Numbered from the stretch's first letter, positions 43,181-52,426 are shown. The stretch is 64,000 nucleotides of DNA from Mesorhizobium neociceri (GCF_013520985.1 NZ_JACDTY010000011.1:1-64000), one strand, 5' to 3'. Notes: generated by a model not told the origin, from the sequence alone. Numbers and translations: made by a program.

Positions 43181-44716
43181 CTATGCCGCAGCTGGCGGCC
43201 CGAACCATTTGGCCAACGCATCTGTCAGTCCCGCCGACGTCGGCCCACCAACCCATGCCACATAACCGTCAGGCCGGACCAGCACGGCGCCGGGTGCTTT
43301 GACCTCGCCCAGCACCGGAAGCTCCCATGGACCATCATGGCTGGCGTCGACCAACCGAACCCGGTCCGCCCATGGGCCGATGTCGAAAGCGCCCGGTTTT
43401 CCGAAGTTGAGCAGCAGCGGTCGCGCGTCGTGCAGCAGCGCAAAGACCCGTTGCGGGCCGTCTGCGGTGACGAGGTCGAGATCCGCCATGCGACGCCCCA
43501 GCAGTTCGTGCCCTTCGCCAAGATCGTAGTGTATGTCCAGACCGGACATCATGCCTGCAAAGCGCTTGCGCGGCTCCTCCATGGCGAGAAGCTCGGACAT
43601 CGTGTCTCGCAGCGCCTTGGTGCGCTCGTCTTCACGACGCAGCACGACCGCAGACATGGTGTTCTGCAATACCCGGGCAGCAACCGGATGACGCTCAGCG
43701 TGATAGGTATCGAGCAGGCTTTCCGGCGCCGTTTTTCTGACCACCTGGGCGAGCTTCCATCCCAGGTTCACCGCGTCCTGCACGCCAAGCTGCATGCCCT
43801 GTCCGCCGTCCGGCGGATGTACGTGCGCGGCGTCGCCCGCCAGCAGTACCCGTCCCTTGCGGTATGACGCTGCCTGCCGGGTCATGTCGGTGAAACGGGA
43901 CAGCGATGTCGGATTGTGGACGCCGTAGTCGGTGCCGAAGACTGCAATGAGCGCGTCGCTCAGATCGCGCAGCGTGGGCGGTGCGACAGCCCCGACCTCG
44001 CGTTCGGTCACCATCACCCGCACGGTCCCGTCGTCCAGCTTGCTGAGACCATGAATGCCTGTTGCATCGCGGTGGATGCCCCATTTCGGCTCCTCTGTTA
44101 CCTCGACCTCGCCAATCAGGTTGCTGGTCGTCGGATCCGAACCCGGGAACTCTATGCCCAATGCCTTGCGCACGAGACTTCTGCCGCCGTCGCAGCCGAC
44201 GAGGTAATCGGCACGAAGCGACCGACCATCGCTCAGCGCGACGTCGACGCCGCTGTCGTCCTGCACGAAAGCCGTCACCTCGCAGCGACGGTAGATCGTG
44301 ACGCCAAGCTCCTCTACCCAGTCGGTAAGGATGCGCTCTATGTGCTTCTGCCACAAAGCGAGCCCGTAGTTGTGGCGGGTGGGAAAGTCGCTGATATCGA
44401 GGGAAACGCCGGCAAAGCCCGCGACCTGGGCAATCCGCCCTTGCGCCAGAAACCGGTCTGCAATGCCGCGCTGGTCGAAGATTTCGATCGTGCGTGCGTG
44501 CAAACCGCCTGAGCGCAGCCCTTCGAGCTCTTGTCCAACGCGCCGCTCGACGATGGCGGCATCGATGCCGGCCAAGGAAAGCTCGCCGGCCAGCATCAGT
44601 CCGGTCGGCCCGCCTCCGACGATCACGACAGGATGGGAGATTTGCGACCGGTCGGCATCAGCACGACCGGTCGATTTGCGCTCGCCCTGGCGAGCCTGTT
44701 CTTGCACTCGTTGCAT
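43181..44716 (-). CDS. FAD-dependent aromatic-ring monooxygenase
   Basis: The 511-residue class A flavoprotein monooxygenase has the FAD-binding GGGPTGLMLAGELSLAG (about residues 33-49), DYLVGCDGGRS for NAD(P)H/FAD contact, and GDAAHVHPPDGGQGMQLGVQDA. A thioredoxin-like C-terminal region follows. This layout matches PheA/TfdB- and rifampicin-monooxygenase-like enzymes. Substrate open. The ATG at 44716 has agaggg nine bases upstream and is preferred to the one at 44734. Confidence 0.88.
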   Translation of the reverse strand: MQRVQEQARQGERKSTGRADADRSQISHPVVIVGGGPTGLMLAGELSLAGIDAAIVERRVGQELEGLRSGGLHARTIEIFDQRGIADRFLAQGRIAQVAGFAGVSLDISDFPTRHNYGLALWQKHIERILTDWVEELGVTIYRRCEVTAFVQDDSGVDVALSDGRSLRADYLVGCDGGRSLVRKALGIEFPGSDPTTSNLIGEVEVTEEPKWGIHRDATGIHGLSKLDDGTVRVMVTEREVGAVAPPTLRDLSDALIAVFGTDYGVHNPTSLSRFTDMTRQAASYRKGRVLLAGDAAHVHPPDGGQGMQLGVQDAVNLGWKLAQVVRKTAPESLLDTYHAERHPVAARVLQNTMSAVVLRREDERTKALRDTMSELLAMEEPRKRFAGMMSGLDIHYDLGEGHELLGRRMADLDLVTADGPQRVFALLHDARPLLLNFGKPGAFDIGPWADRVRLVDASHDGPWELPVLGEVKAPGAVLVRPDGYVAWVGGPTSAGLTDALAKWFGPPAAA

Positions 44717-44871
44717 AGGTTCTGGCCCTCTCATTAAGGGCTGCGGAATCTACGCATAAAAAGCCGTCTGCCAATTCTTGAAATTAAGTGTTTTCGCCCC
44801 ATTTCAAGAGGTAGGAGGCAGTTGTAACGCCGCCTCCCAAATCCCCGACATTGCAGAGAGACGCTGAACGG

Positions 44872-45366
44872 TCAGGCAGTCGCCGGCTTGAAGGTCAGCG
44901 CGACGCCGTTGATGCAGTGGCGCAGGCCGGTCGGCGCGGGGCCATCGTCGAAGACATGGCCGAGATGGCCGCCGCAGCGGCGGCAGTGGACCTCGGTGCG
45001 GGTCATGCCGAGCGAGCGGTCCTCGGTCTTGCCGACGGCGTTGGCGATCTCCTGCCAGAAGCTCGGCCAACCGGTGCCGGAATCGAACTTGGTGTCTGAG
45101 GGGTAGACCGGCAGGTCGCAGCCGGCGCAAGCAAAGATGCCCTTGCGGTGCTCGTTGAGCAGCGGGCTGGTGCCGGGATATTCGGTGCCTTCCTTGCGCA
45201 GCACGTTGAAGGCTTCGTCGGACAGGATGGCGTGCCATTCGGCGTCGGTCTTGGTGACCTCGAAGGTTTCGGCAGCTCTGGCCGGCCCGCCCATACGCAG
45301 CGTTGCCACCGCGCCGGCGACGGCCGCGAAGGCGACGCCGCTGAGAAGTAAATCGCGACGGTTCAT
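44872..45366 (-). CDS. msrB: Exported peptide-methionine (R)-S-oxide reductase
   Basis: The 164-residue protein starts with a Tat-type signal (MNRRDLLLSGVAFAAVAGAVA; about residues 1-32). The MsrB domain has zinc cysteines C80/C83 (CAGC) and C128/C131 (CRRC) and catalytic C151 in RHCINGVALTF. It reduces oxidised methionine, here in the periplasm. Downstream of the fasciclin/sigma group on the same strand, it fits an envelope oxidative-stress set. The twin arginine is followed by D, acceptable but not the optimal Tat consensus. Confidence 0.92.
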   Translation of the reverse strand: MNRRDLLLSGVAFAAVAGAVATLRMGGPARAAETFEVTKTDAEWHAILSDEAFNVLRKEGTEYPGTSPLLNEHRKGIFACAGCDLPVYPSDTKFDSGTGWPSFWQEIANAVGKTEDRSLGMTRTEVHCRRCGGHLGHVFDDGPAPTGLRHCINGVALTFKPATA

Positions 45367-45581
45367 GACAGAAATCCTCCTGCAGTTTGTTTTGCCAAAT
45401 TTTGCCGCCACAGCAAAATCAAAAGCCGGTGACGGTTGCCCTGCAAACGAACGCTCCACACCGGTTCCGCGCCTGTCGCGGACGGAATGGAGCGCTCGGT
45501 CGTTTGCGCGGCCCACGGGGGCGTGAGCCGCGCAATCTTCAGGGAGCCTTGACCAACTGTTCGTCGGCGGCAGGCGCTTTG

Positions 45582-46139
45582 TTACATCTTCGGCAGCAGG
45601 ACCTTGTCGATGACGTGGATGACGCCGTTGGACTGCTCGACATCGGCGATCGTCACATTGGCGACATTGCCGTTTTCGTCGGTGACGGTGACCTTGCCGC
45701 CATCGGCCTTGAGCGACAGCTCGCAGCCGCCGACCGTCTTGACCTTGTGGGTGCCGCCGTCGGCCTTGGCCATCGCGGCGACATCAGCGCCCATCGCCTT
45801 GGCGCCGATGACATGGCAGGTCAGGATCTTGGTGAGCTTGTCCTTGTTTTCGGGCTTGAGCAGCGTTTCGACCGTGCCGGCCGGAAGTGCGGCAAAGGCT
45901 TCGTTGGTCGGCGCGAAGACAGTGAACGGGCCGGCGCCCTGTAGCGTCTCGACCAGGCCCGCAGCCTTGACGGCGGCGACCAGCGTGGTGTGGTCCTTCG
46001 AATTGACGGCGTTCTCGACGATGTTCTTGTTGGCGAACATGGCGGCGCCGCCAACCATCGGATTTTCGGCATAGGCAGCGGTGGCGAGCGCGGAGACGGC
46101 AATCGTACCGGCGAGCAAAAGGGTGGCGAGTTTACGCAT
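45582..46139 (-). CDS. Exported fasciclin (FAS1) domain protein
   Basis: The 185-residue protein has a signal peptide (MRKLATLLLAGTIAVSALATAAYA; 24 residues) and one FAS1 domain with TVFAPTNEAFAALPAG and a closing NGVIHVIDKVLLPK. It is close to the protein at 33752. It lies 224 bp downstream of the anti-sigma gene. In actinobacteria and proteobacteria, SigK-RskA loci often control FAS1 proteins, so it is a plausible target. Lys/Ala-rich surfaces suggest a soluble periplasmic form. Confidence 0.92.
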   Translation of the reverse strand: MRKLATLLLAGTIAVSALATAAYAENPMVGGAAMFANKNIVENAVNSKDHTTLVAAVKAAGLVETLQGAGPFTVFAPTNEAFAALPAGTVETLLKPENKDKLTKILTCHVIGAKAMGADVAAMAKADGGTHKVKTVGGCELSLKADGGKVTVTDENGNVANVTIADVEQSNGVIHVIDKVLLPKM

Positions 46140-46162
46140 AGTGTTCGGACTCCTCGGGTTAT

Positions 46163-46181
46163 TGTTCCTCTTTCGGGAACA
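46163..46181. promoter_or_regulatory. Inverted repeat upstream of the fasciclin gene
   Basis: tgttcc (46163-46168) and ggaaca (46176-46181) are exact reverse complements around 7 bases, 24 bp upstream of the fasciclin start. Either half contains a ggaac-like ECF -35 word in one orientation; operator or promoter element. Confidence 0.4.
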
Positions 46182-46363
46182 CAAGGAGATACGGAACAGA
46201 ACTGCTTGAGTTTCCGCGCGACGAGAAAAATTATTCTTTATTTTGTCGGCGAATTAAGTTTTCGGAGATCGAACCCACAACTTCCAACCGCATGGACAAA
46301 ACGACAACAGCGGAAGATGCACTTCCGCTGTTCTTCATGATCACGTCATGGCCTTGAGGTCTA

Positions 46364-47101
46364 TCAGATGCCCTTCAGATCGCCCGCGGCAACGACCGGC
46401 CCGGTCGGCTGTCCGGTCGGCGAACCGCCCGTCGGCTCGACGCTGACGGCGAGCACGGCGCCTTGCGCCAGCTTCTGCTGCACGGCCGGTGTCACGGCGA
46501 TGTGCGTGGTCTGGCCGGTGGGAATGACACCCATCGAGACCGGCGCATTCTTGCCTTCGATCATCCACAGCTCGAAGTCCTTGCCGGCGGCACGCTCGCC
46601 CGAAACCAGCGACAGGCCGACATCGCGGCGTCCGGCGTCGTAGACGACGAGATATTTGACATCGCTGCCATCGGCAGCCAGCGAGGCGACAAGGCGCTCC
46701 TGCGGCACGACGACCGGCGGCCTGAGGTAAGGCACGGCGACGTAGAGGACCAGGGCGGCGAGAGCCGCTGCGGTGAGGCCGCGCCAGAAGGCAAGGCTCG
46801 CCCACAGGCTGCCGCTCGGCGCCGCAGTAGTCGACGCCGCGGTGGAGGAGAACAGCCGGCGATCGATAGCCGGCTTGACCGTGGCTGGCGGCTCTACTTC
46901 CGCATAAGCAGCGGCCATCGGCGAAAGGTGAACCTCCCAGGAATCGACGAGACGGGCAAAGCCGGTCTCCGCGTCGATGCGTCCGGAGGCTATCTGGCGT
47001 TCGTCCGCTGGCAGCACGCCGAGAACGTATTCGGCTGCGAGCAGGTCGTCGCCTCCACGTTCCGGTCCATTTTCTTCTGCCAGGGTCATCTTTCCAGACA
47101 T
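46364..47101 (-). CDS. RskA-like anti-sigma factor
   Basis: The 245-residue protein has a cytoplasmic anti-sigma segment (about residues 10-95, DLLAAEYVLGVLPADERQ), one membrane helix (about 110-128, GLTAAALAALVLYVAVPYL), and the periplasmic RskA domain (about 135-245, VASLAADGSDVKYLVVYD, with LWMIEGKNAPVSMGV). It holds the ECF sigma factor at the membrane until a stress signal acts. Its start overlaps the sigma gene by 16 bases. Confidence 0.93.
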   Translation of the reverse strand: MSGKMTLAEENGPERGGDDLLAAEYVLGVLPADERQIASGRIDAETGFARLVDSWEVHLSPMAAAYAEVEPPATVKPAIDRRLFSSTAASTTAAPSGSLWASLAFWRGLTAAALAALVLYVAVPYLRPPVVVPQERLVASLAADGSDVKYLVVYDAGRRDVGLSLVSGERAAGKDFELWMIEGKNAPVSMGVIPTGQTTHIAVTPAVQQKLAQGAVLAVSVEPTGGSPTGQPTGPVVAAGDLKGI

Positions 47102-47625
47102 TCTCTAAGTTTCAACAGGCTGCGCCGCAGCCATGTCCGCATCGTGTTCAGCGGAACCTTGTGACGTTCCGCCAGGTCGGCATAACTCTCGCCGTTCAAA
47201 TAAGCGCCCCGGACGGCTTGCGCCCGGTCTTGTTCCAACTCTTCGAGGCACTGGTAGATGCGCTCGGATTCACCGCCCGCAACAACCATGGCCTCGGGCC
47301 CCGGACCCGGGTCAGCCACGTCGAGCGCGGCACCGATATCGGCAGCAGGCTTGCGCCGCGATCGGATGCGATCAATCGCATGATTGCGCGCTATGGCCAC
47401 CAGCCAGGAGATTGGGCTGAGATCAGAAACCGCGAAACGATCAGCCTTCGTCCACACTTTGACGAAGACCTCTTGCAGCGCTTCTTCCGCATCTCCCCGA
47501 TCCCTCAATACACGAAGGCACACGCCGAAAAGTTTCGCGCTGGTCTGCCGGTAGAGCAGATCGAACGCAGCCCTGTCCTTCATCGAAGTCCGGACAATCA
47601 GGGTGGAGATGTCCTGCGGCGTCAT
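47086..47625 (-). CDS. ECF sigma factor, SigK-like
   Basis: The 179-residue sigma-70 family protein has region 2 (about residues 15-85; GDAEEALQEVFVKVWTKADRF and ISWLVAIARNHAIDRIRSRRK) and region 4 (about 120-175; VRGAYLNGESYADLAERHKVPLNTMRTWLRRSL). It directs RNA polymerase to an envelope-stress set. Cotranscription with RskA is shown by the overlapping frames. Downstream fasciclin and MsrB genes are probable targets. It is divergent from the amidase gene. Confidence 0.93.
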   Translation of the reverse strand: MTPQDISTLIVRTSMKDRAAFDLLYRQTSAKLFGVCLRVLRDRGDAEEALQEVFVKVWTKADRFAVSDLSPISWLVAIARNHAIDRIRSRRKPAADIGAALDVADPGPGPEAMVVAGGESERIYQCLEELEQDRAQAVRGAYLNGESYADLAERHKVPLNTMRTWLRRSLLKLRECLER

Positions 47626-47771
47626 GCCGATAGGCTAGGCGATTGCGATTTATTTGCAAAGGCGGAAATGTTGATCTCCACGCTACGTCCTCCGAGCCGG
47701 ATCGCCAGTAATTGTCGGTCAGTTGCCAAGGAAATCCGCTGTCGTTAGCCTCTCGCCAAAAGGGGAAAGCA

Positions 47772-49268
47772 ATGTCGGCCGAACGGATGCTTTGGGACAA
47801 CGATGCAACCGGCCTGGCGGAGCTGGTACATAGCGGCGATATCTCGCCGCAAGACCTTGTCGATGCGGCCATCGCGCGCGCCGAGGCCACCCGCCCCGAC
47901 ATCAACGCCATTGCCGAGCCGCTTTATGATTTCGCCCGGACGCGGGCGAAATCCGTCGACCGCACCCTGCCGCTGGCCGGGGTGCCGTTTGCGCTGAAGG
48001 ATCTTGGCATCGCCATCAAAGGCGTGCCGACGCATACCGGCAGCCGCATTCCGGCTTTCACCGCCGACTTCAACTCGGTGATGACCGAGCGCTATCTCGC
48101 TGCCGGGCTCATTCCGATCGCCACCAGCACCTCGCCCGAACAAGGGCTGAGGCTGATGACCGAATCGGCCGCCTTCGGCATCACCCGCAATCCGTGGAAC
48201 ATGGGCCATACCAGCGGCGGTTCGTCGGGCGGTGCGGCGGCACTGGTGGCGGCCGGCGTGGTGCCTGCGGCGCATGCCTCGGATGGCGGCGGCTCGATCC
48301 GGGTACCCTCGGCCTGTACCGGGCTGGTCGGCCTGAAACCCTCGCGCGGCCGCGTTCCGCAGACGCCGCTGATCAGCGAAGCCTGGTACGGCATGGTGGT
48401 CGACCACGCCGTCAGCCGCTCGGTGCGCGACTGCGCGCTGCTGCTCGACCTGACGCATGGGTCCGACCCGCTGGCGCCCTACGCCGCGCCGGCGCCGAAA
48501 GGCAGTTTTGCGGCCGCGGCGGCGCGCGATCCAGGCAAGCTCAAGCTCGCTGTCTATCGAAAATCGCCGCTCGGCCTGCCGATCTCGGCCGAGACGCTTG
48601 CCGCGCTGGACACGGCGATAGCGCTGGCGCGCGATGGCGGCCACACGGTGGAGGAGATCGACCTGCCCTATATCGATCGCGATTTCATGGCCGATTTTGC
48701 AAAAACTGTCGCCTCGGCTGTGGCCGGCACGATGCGTGGCGAGGCCTTGCGCGTCGGTCGCCCGGTTCTGGGCGATATCGAGCGCGCCACCCGCGTCATT
48801 GCGCGCTTCGGCGAAATCGTCTCTGCCGGCGAGATCTATGCCGGCCTGCAGCGGCTCAATGCCGTTTCGCGCCGGTTGATCACCGAGACCGCGCAATATG
48901 ATGCCGTGCTGATGCCGATCATCGCGCATCCGCCGCTAGCCTGCGGCGCCATGGATCCGAAGGGCGCCGACGAGCTCATCGAAAATCTGCTCGACAAACT
49001 GCGTCTCACCCGATTGCTGAAACTCAAGCCGCTGCTCGGCCAATTGATGGACAAGAGCCTGTGGTTCACCCATTGGCCGGCGATCCAGAACGTCAGCGGC
49101 CAGCCGTCGATCGCGCTGCCTGTCCATGTCACCGATGCCGGCCTGCCGCTCGGCATCCAGGCCGTCGGCCGCCCGGGTGACGAGGAGACGCTTTTGTCGC
49201 TCGCCGGACAGATGGAAAAGATTTCGGGCTGGCTGACGCGGCGGGCGCCGCTCAAGGTGCCGGGCTAG
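47772..49268 (+). CDS. Amidase-signature family amidase
   Basis: The 498-residue protein has the full catalytic set: K76 in PFALKDLG, cis-Ser S151 in HTSGGSSGGAAA, and nucleophile S175 in SDGGGSIRVPS. Start chosen at 47772 (MSAERMLWDN) after a ggggaaag site. Members hydrolyse amides such as 6-aminohexanoate dimers or aryl amides; the substrate is not visible. It lies about 110 bp before argB on the same strand, with no sign of shared function. Confidence 0.9.
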   Translation: MSAERMLWDNDATGLAELVHSGDISPQDLVDAAIARAEATRPDINAIAEPLYDFARTRAKSVDRTLPLAGVPFALKDLGIAIKGVPTHTGSRIPAFTADFNSVMTERYLAAGLIPIATSTSPEQGLRLMTESAAFGITRNPWNMGHTSGGSSGGAAALVAAGVVPAAHASDGGGSIRVPSACTGLVGLKPSRGRVPQTPLISEAWYGMVVDHAVSRSVRDCALLLDLTHGSDPLAPYAAPAPKGSFAAAAARDPGKLKLAVYRKSPLGLPISAETLAALDTAIALARDGGHTVEEIDLPYIDRDFMADFAKTVASAVAGTMRGEALRVGRPVLGDIERATRVIARFGEIVSAGEIYAGLQRLNAVSRRLITETAQYDAVLMPIIAHPPLACGAMDPKGADELIENLLDKLRLTRLLKLKPLLGQLMDKSLWFTHWPAIQNVSGQPSIALPVHVTDAGLPLGIQAVGRPGDEETLLSLAGQMEKISGWLTRRAPLKVPG

Positions 49269-49378
49269 ATATCGCACTCTCTCCTGATTTTATCATTGTG
49301 ACAGCAAAGCCGTTTGCGGCCTGCGCCAATTCCCGCTAAGACGCCGCCGTCCTTACCCACATCCAGGGAACCACGCCG

Positions 49379-50272
49379 ATGACGGAGATCACCGCCACCG
49401 CTGAAATGCAGGCCGCCCTGCTTTCGCGGGCACTGCCCTATATGCAGCGCTACGAGCACAAGACGGTGGTGGTGAAATATGGCGGCCATGCCATGGGCGA
49501 TATCGAGCTCGGCAAGGCGTTCGCCCGCGACATCGCACTGTTGAAGCAATCCGGCGTCAACCCGATCGTCGTCCATGGTGGCGGCCCGCAGATCGGCGCC
49601 ATGCTGGCCAAGATGGGCATCGAATCGAAGTTCGAAGGCGGCCTGCGCGTCACCGACCAGAAGACGGTCGAGATCGTCGAGATGGTGCTGGCGGGCTCGA
49701 TCAACAAGGAGATCGTGGCGCTGATCAATGCCGAAGGCGAATGGGCGATTGGCCTGTGCGGCAAGGACGGCAACATGGTGTTCGCCGAAAAGGCGCGCAA
49801 GACCATGATCGATCCGGATTCCAACATCGAGCGCGTGCTCGATCTGGGTTTCGTCGGCGAACCTGTCGAGGTCGACCGCACGCTGCTCGACCTCTTGGCG
49901 CGCTCCGAGATGATCCCGGTGCTGGCGCCGGTGGCGCCCGGCCGTGACGGCCATACCTACAACATCAATGCCGACACCTTCGCCGGCGCCATCGCCGGCG
50001 CCTGCCAGGCGACGCGGCTTCTGTTCCTGACCGACGTGCCCGGCGTGCTCGACAAGAACAAGAAGCTGATCGACGAGCTGACGGTGGCCGAGGCCAAGGC
50101 GCTGATCAAGGACGGCACGGTGTCGGGCGGTATGATCCCCAAGGTCGAGACCTGCATCGAGGCGATCGAGCGCGGTGTCGAAGGCGTCGTCATCCTCAAC
50201 GGCAAGACGCCGCATGCGGTGCTGTTGGAACTGTTCACCGAACACGGCGCCGGCACGCTGATCGTGCCCTGA
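49379..50272 (+). CDS. argB: Acetylglutamate kinase
   Basis: The 297-residue kinase phosphorylates N-acetylglutamate in arginine synthesis. It has KYGGHAMGD (about residues 38-46), VHGGGPQIG (about 65-73), and the late DVPGVLDKNKKLI loop. The C-terminal LLELFTEHGAGTLI is standard for arginine-feedback-regulated forms. The ATG at 49379 follows a ccagggaaccacgccg leader. It is a backbone gene that in rhizobia follows engB; the intervening 10 kb here is accessory. Confidence 0.97.
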   Translation: MTEITATAEMQAALLSRALPYMQRYEHKTVVVKYGGHAMGDIELGKAFARDIALLKQSGVNPIVVHGGGPQIGAMLAKMGIESKFEGGLRVTDQKTVEIVEMVLAGSINKEIVALINAEGEWAIGLCGKDGNMVFAEKARKTMIDPDSNIERVLDLGFVGEPVEVDRTLLDLLARSEMIPVLAPVAPGRDGHTYNINADTFAGAIAGACQATRLLFLTDVPGVLDKNKKLIDELTVAEAKALIKDGTVSGGMIPKVETCIEAIERGVEGVVILNGKTPHAVLLELFTEHGAGTLIVP

Positions 50273-50300
50273 ACCGCAGCTGCTTGCCGCGGCCCGTCGA

Positions 50301-50714
50301 TCAGGCTTGCAATCTATCAGGCGGGTTGGGCAAGCGGGCGATGACCTTTATCTCGAAGTCGAAGCCGGCTAACCAGTTGACACCGACCGCGGTTCAATTG
50401 GTGTAGGGCGGTTCACCGAGCACCTTCAGCCGGATGGCATCGATCGCGCCCCACTGCGCTGCCGGATCGGTGTGGAAGGTGGTCACGTCGACAATATCGT
50501 CGAATGTGCAGCCGGCAGCTTTCAGCACGGCCGCGAGATTGTCGAAGGCGAGTTGGACCTGCTTCTCGAAGACCGGCTCGGGTGACCCGTCCTCGCGGCT
50601 GCCGACCTAGCCCGAGACGAACAGAAAGTCGCCCGAGCGGATCGCCGCCGAATAGCGGTTGATCTCGTAGAGAGCCTGCCTGCCGGCAGGGAAGATCGCG
50701 TCACGTTTGGTCAT
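50301..50714 (-). pseudogene. RidA-family protein with two internal stops
   Basis: The 137-codon frame reads through MTKRDAIFPAGRQALYEINR, then TAG at codon 36 (50609-50607), then VGSREDGSPEPVFEKQVQL, then TGA at codon 107 (50396-50394), and ends near AGFDFEIKVIARLP. Both stops sit where sense codons are expected, and the frame is otherwise intact, so this is a recently inactivated RidA/YjgF deaminase. The TAG could be a CAG mutation and the TGA a TGG mutation. Confidence 0.9.
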
Positions 50715-50817
50715 TGTCACTCCATTCAGACGTGGCAGGCCGGATCTCCCGACGATCGCGGCTTGCGTTCCATTGTCCGGGGCAATTCACATACGCCCCC
50801 TATGTCTGAAATGAGTG

Positions 50818-50832
50818 CATACGCTGCGTATG
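50818..50832. promoter_or_regulatory. Palindrome in the RidA upstream region
   Basis: catacg and cgtatg pair exactly around ctg. Looser catac/gtat copies lie nearby at about 50790-50806 and 50839-50855, forming a cluster 75-140 bp upstream of the dead RidA gene. It looks like an operator array, possibly left without its gene. Confidence 0.5.
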
Positions 50833-50878
50833 TCAATACACATACATCACGTATATTTGTGAATAACAGCGGAACCGG

Positions 50879-52426
50879 TCAGGCGCCGGGCGAGCTCGCA
50901 ACGGTCGCTTCGGCCGGCTTGCGCGGCGGGCGTATGACGACCATCGATTCTTCTTCGGCATCCTGCGGCGCGCCCCAGAATTCAGCCAGTGTCGGGCCAT
51001 CCTTGAGGCGGCGGTCCCAGGCCAGAAAGCCCCAGACCTCGCGGAACCAGACACGGCGGCCCATCTGCGTGTACCAGCGCATCGAATGGCGCTGTTCGGG
51101 ATCCTCGTGAAACAGGATGCGGGCCAGTGCCTTCGGCCGCGACTGCACCGCGACCTCGATCAGCTTGACCGAGAAGAACAGCATCCACGGCTTCAGCCGG
51201 GTCATCTGCAGCACCTGGTGCTTGTAGTCCCACAGCCTTGCGTCCGTCTGGATCACCTTGCGGCCCCTGGCGATGCGGAAGAACGGCGTCCAGCGATGCG
51301 GGGTGACGTAAAGCGCCTGAATCTGGTCGGGGTCATAGGCAAGCAACTGACGAAAGCCGCGCCACAAATCGCGAAAAGTTTCGTCCTCGAAACCGGCCAC
51401 CCAGGTCGCCATCGACAAGATGCCATGCTGGCGCAGCAGCCTGATCGCCTCGCGGTCGGACGAGGTGCTGCCGCCCTTGCGGATCAATTGAAGCGTCTGC
51501 TCGTCGGTGTTTTCCATGCCAAGCAGCCAGCGGATGACGCCCGCCTTGCGGTAGAGATGCAGGATATCGGCATCGCGCACGATGTCGTCGGCGCGGGTCG
51601 AGCCGACGATCAGCACCGGCACGTTCTCGGCGATCAGCGCGTCGAGAAAGGCGCGCCAGGCCTTCTTTGACACCGTCGGATTCTCGTCGGCGAGGTTGAT
51701 CAATTCGACGCCGTGCTCGCGGTGCAGCCAGGCGATTTCCTGCGCAAACTTCTTGGGGTCGCGATGCCGCCAGCGGGTCCAGAAACCGCGCTGGCCGCAA
51801 TAGTTGCACAGATGCGGACAGCCGCGCGAAAACTGCATCACCACGGCGCGCTTGCCGCCCCAATAGCTGTAGCGGCTGTGATCGATCAGCTCCCAGCCGA
51901 CGCGGTAGTCATCAAGGGTGGCGATGGTGCCTGCCGGCCGCGTCGCGAACGGACGGCCAAGATCGTCGCGATAGGCGATGCCGGCGACATCAGCCAGCGG
52001 CCGGCGGTTTGCCAGCGCCTCGATCAGGGCAACGATGGTTGCCTCACCCTCGCCGCGCACGATGAAGTCGAAGACATCGCTCGCCGCCAGTATGTCGCGC
52101 CAGTGATAGGTCGGGAACACGCCGCCATAGATCACAAGCGTCGCCGGTTCGAGCGCCTTGACCATGCGCGCGATGGCGAGCGCGGTCGGATGCGCCGAGG
52201 TCGAGCCGGAATGTCCGATCAGGATGCAGTCGGGCTGACCGCTCAGGGCATCCCGCACCAGCGTGTCCAACGGCATTGGCCCGAATTCGGCATCGGCCAG
52301 CCGCACCTTGTGGCCGGAGTCGAGCAATGGACCACCCAGCGCGAGCAGACCGAGCGGCGGCAGATGGTCGTCGGGCACCCGGCTGCCGATGGCGGTGTGC
52401 GGCGGATTGATCAGCACGATGTTCAT
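50879..52426 (-). CDS. B12-binding radical SAM enzyme (BchE-like group)
   Basis: The 515-residue protein has an N-terminal cobalamin-binding-type domain (about residues 1-140; NPPHTAIGSRVPDD, GHSGSTSAHPT) and a radical SAM core with the iron-sulfur motif C203-x3-C207-x2-C210 (RGCPHLCNYC). The YYTQ-like C-terminal part (MRWYTQMGRRVWFREVWGFLAW) is typical of this COG1032 group, which is often labelled as anaerobic Mg-protoporphyrin monomethyl ester cyclase. No photosynthesis genes are nearby, so that label is doubtful. The ATG at 52426 has gagg seven bases upstream. Confidence 0.8.
   Translation of the reverse strand: MNIVLINPPHTAIGSRVPDDHLPPLGLLALGGPLLDSGHKVRLADAEFGPMPLDTLVRDALSGQPDCILIGHSGSTSAHPTALAIARMVKALEPATLVIYGGVFPTYHWRDILAASDVFDFIVRGEGEATIVALIEALANRRPLADVAGIAYRDDLGRPFATRPAGTIATLDDYRVGWELIDHSRYSYWGGKRAVVMQFSRGCPHLCNYCGQRGFWTRWRHRDPKKFAQEIAWLHREHGVELINLADENPTVSKKAWRAFLDALIAENVPVLIVGSTRADDIVRDADILHLYRKAGVIRWLLGMENTDEQTLQLIRKGGSTSSDREAIRLLRQHGILSMATWVAGFEDETFRDLWRGFRQLLAYDPDQIQALYVTPHRWTPFFRIARGRKVIQTDARLWDYKHQVLQMTRLKPWMLFFSVKLIEVAVQSRPKALARILFHEDPEQRHSMRWYTQMGRRVWFREVWGFLAWDRRLKDGPTLAEFWGAPQDAEEESMVVIRPPRKPAEATVASSPGA

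Noticed and set aside
50879..52426. Evidence for phototrophy
   Set aside because: One BchE-like radical SAM gene with no bch, crt or puf neighbours does not support photosynthesis.
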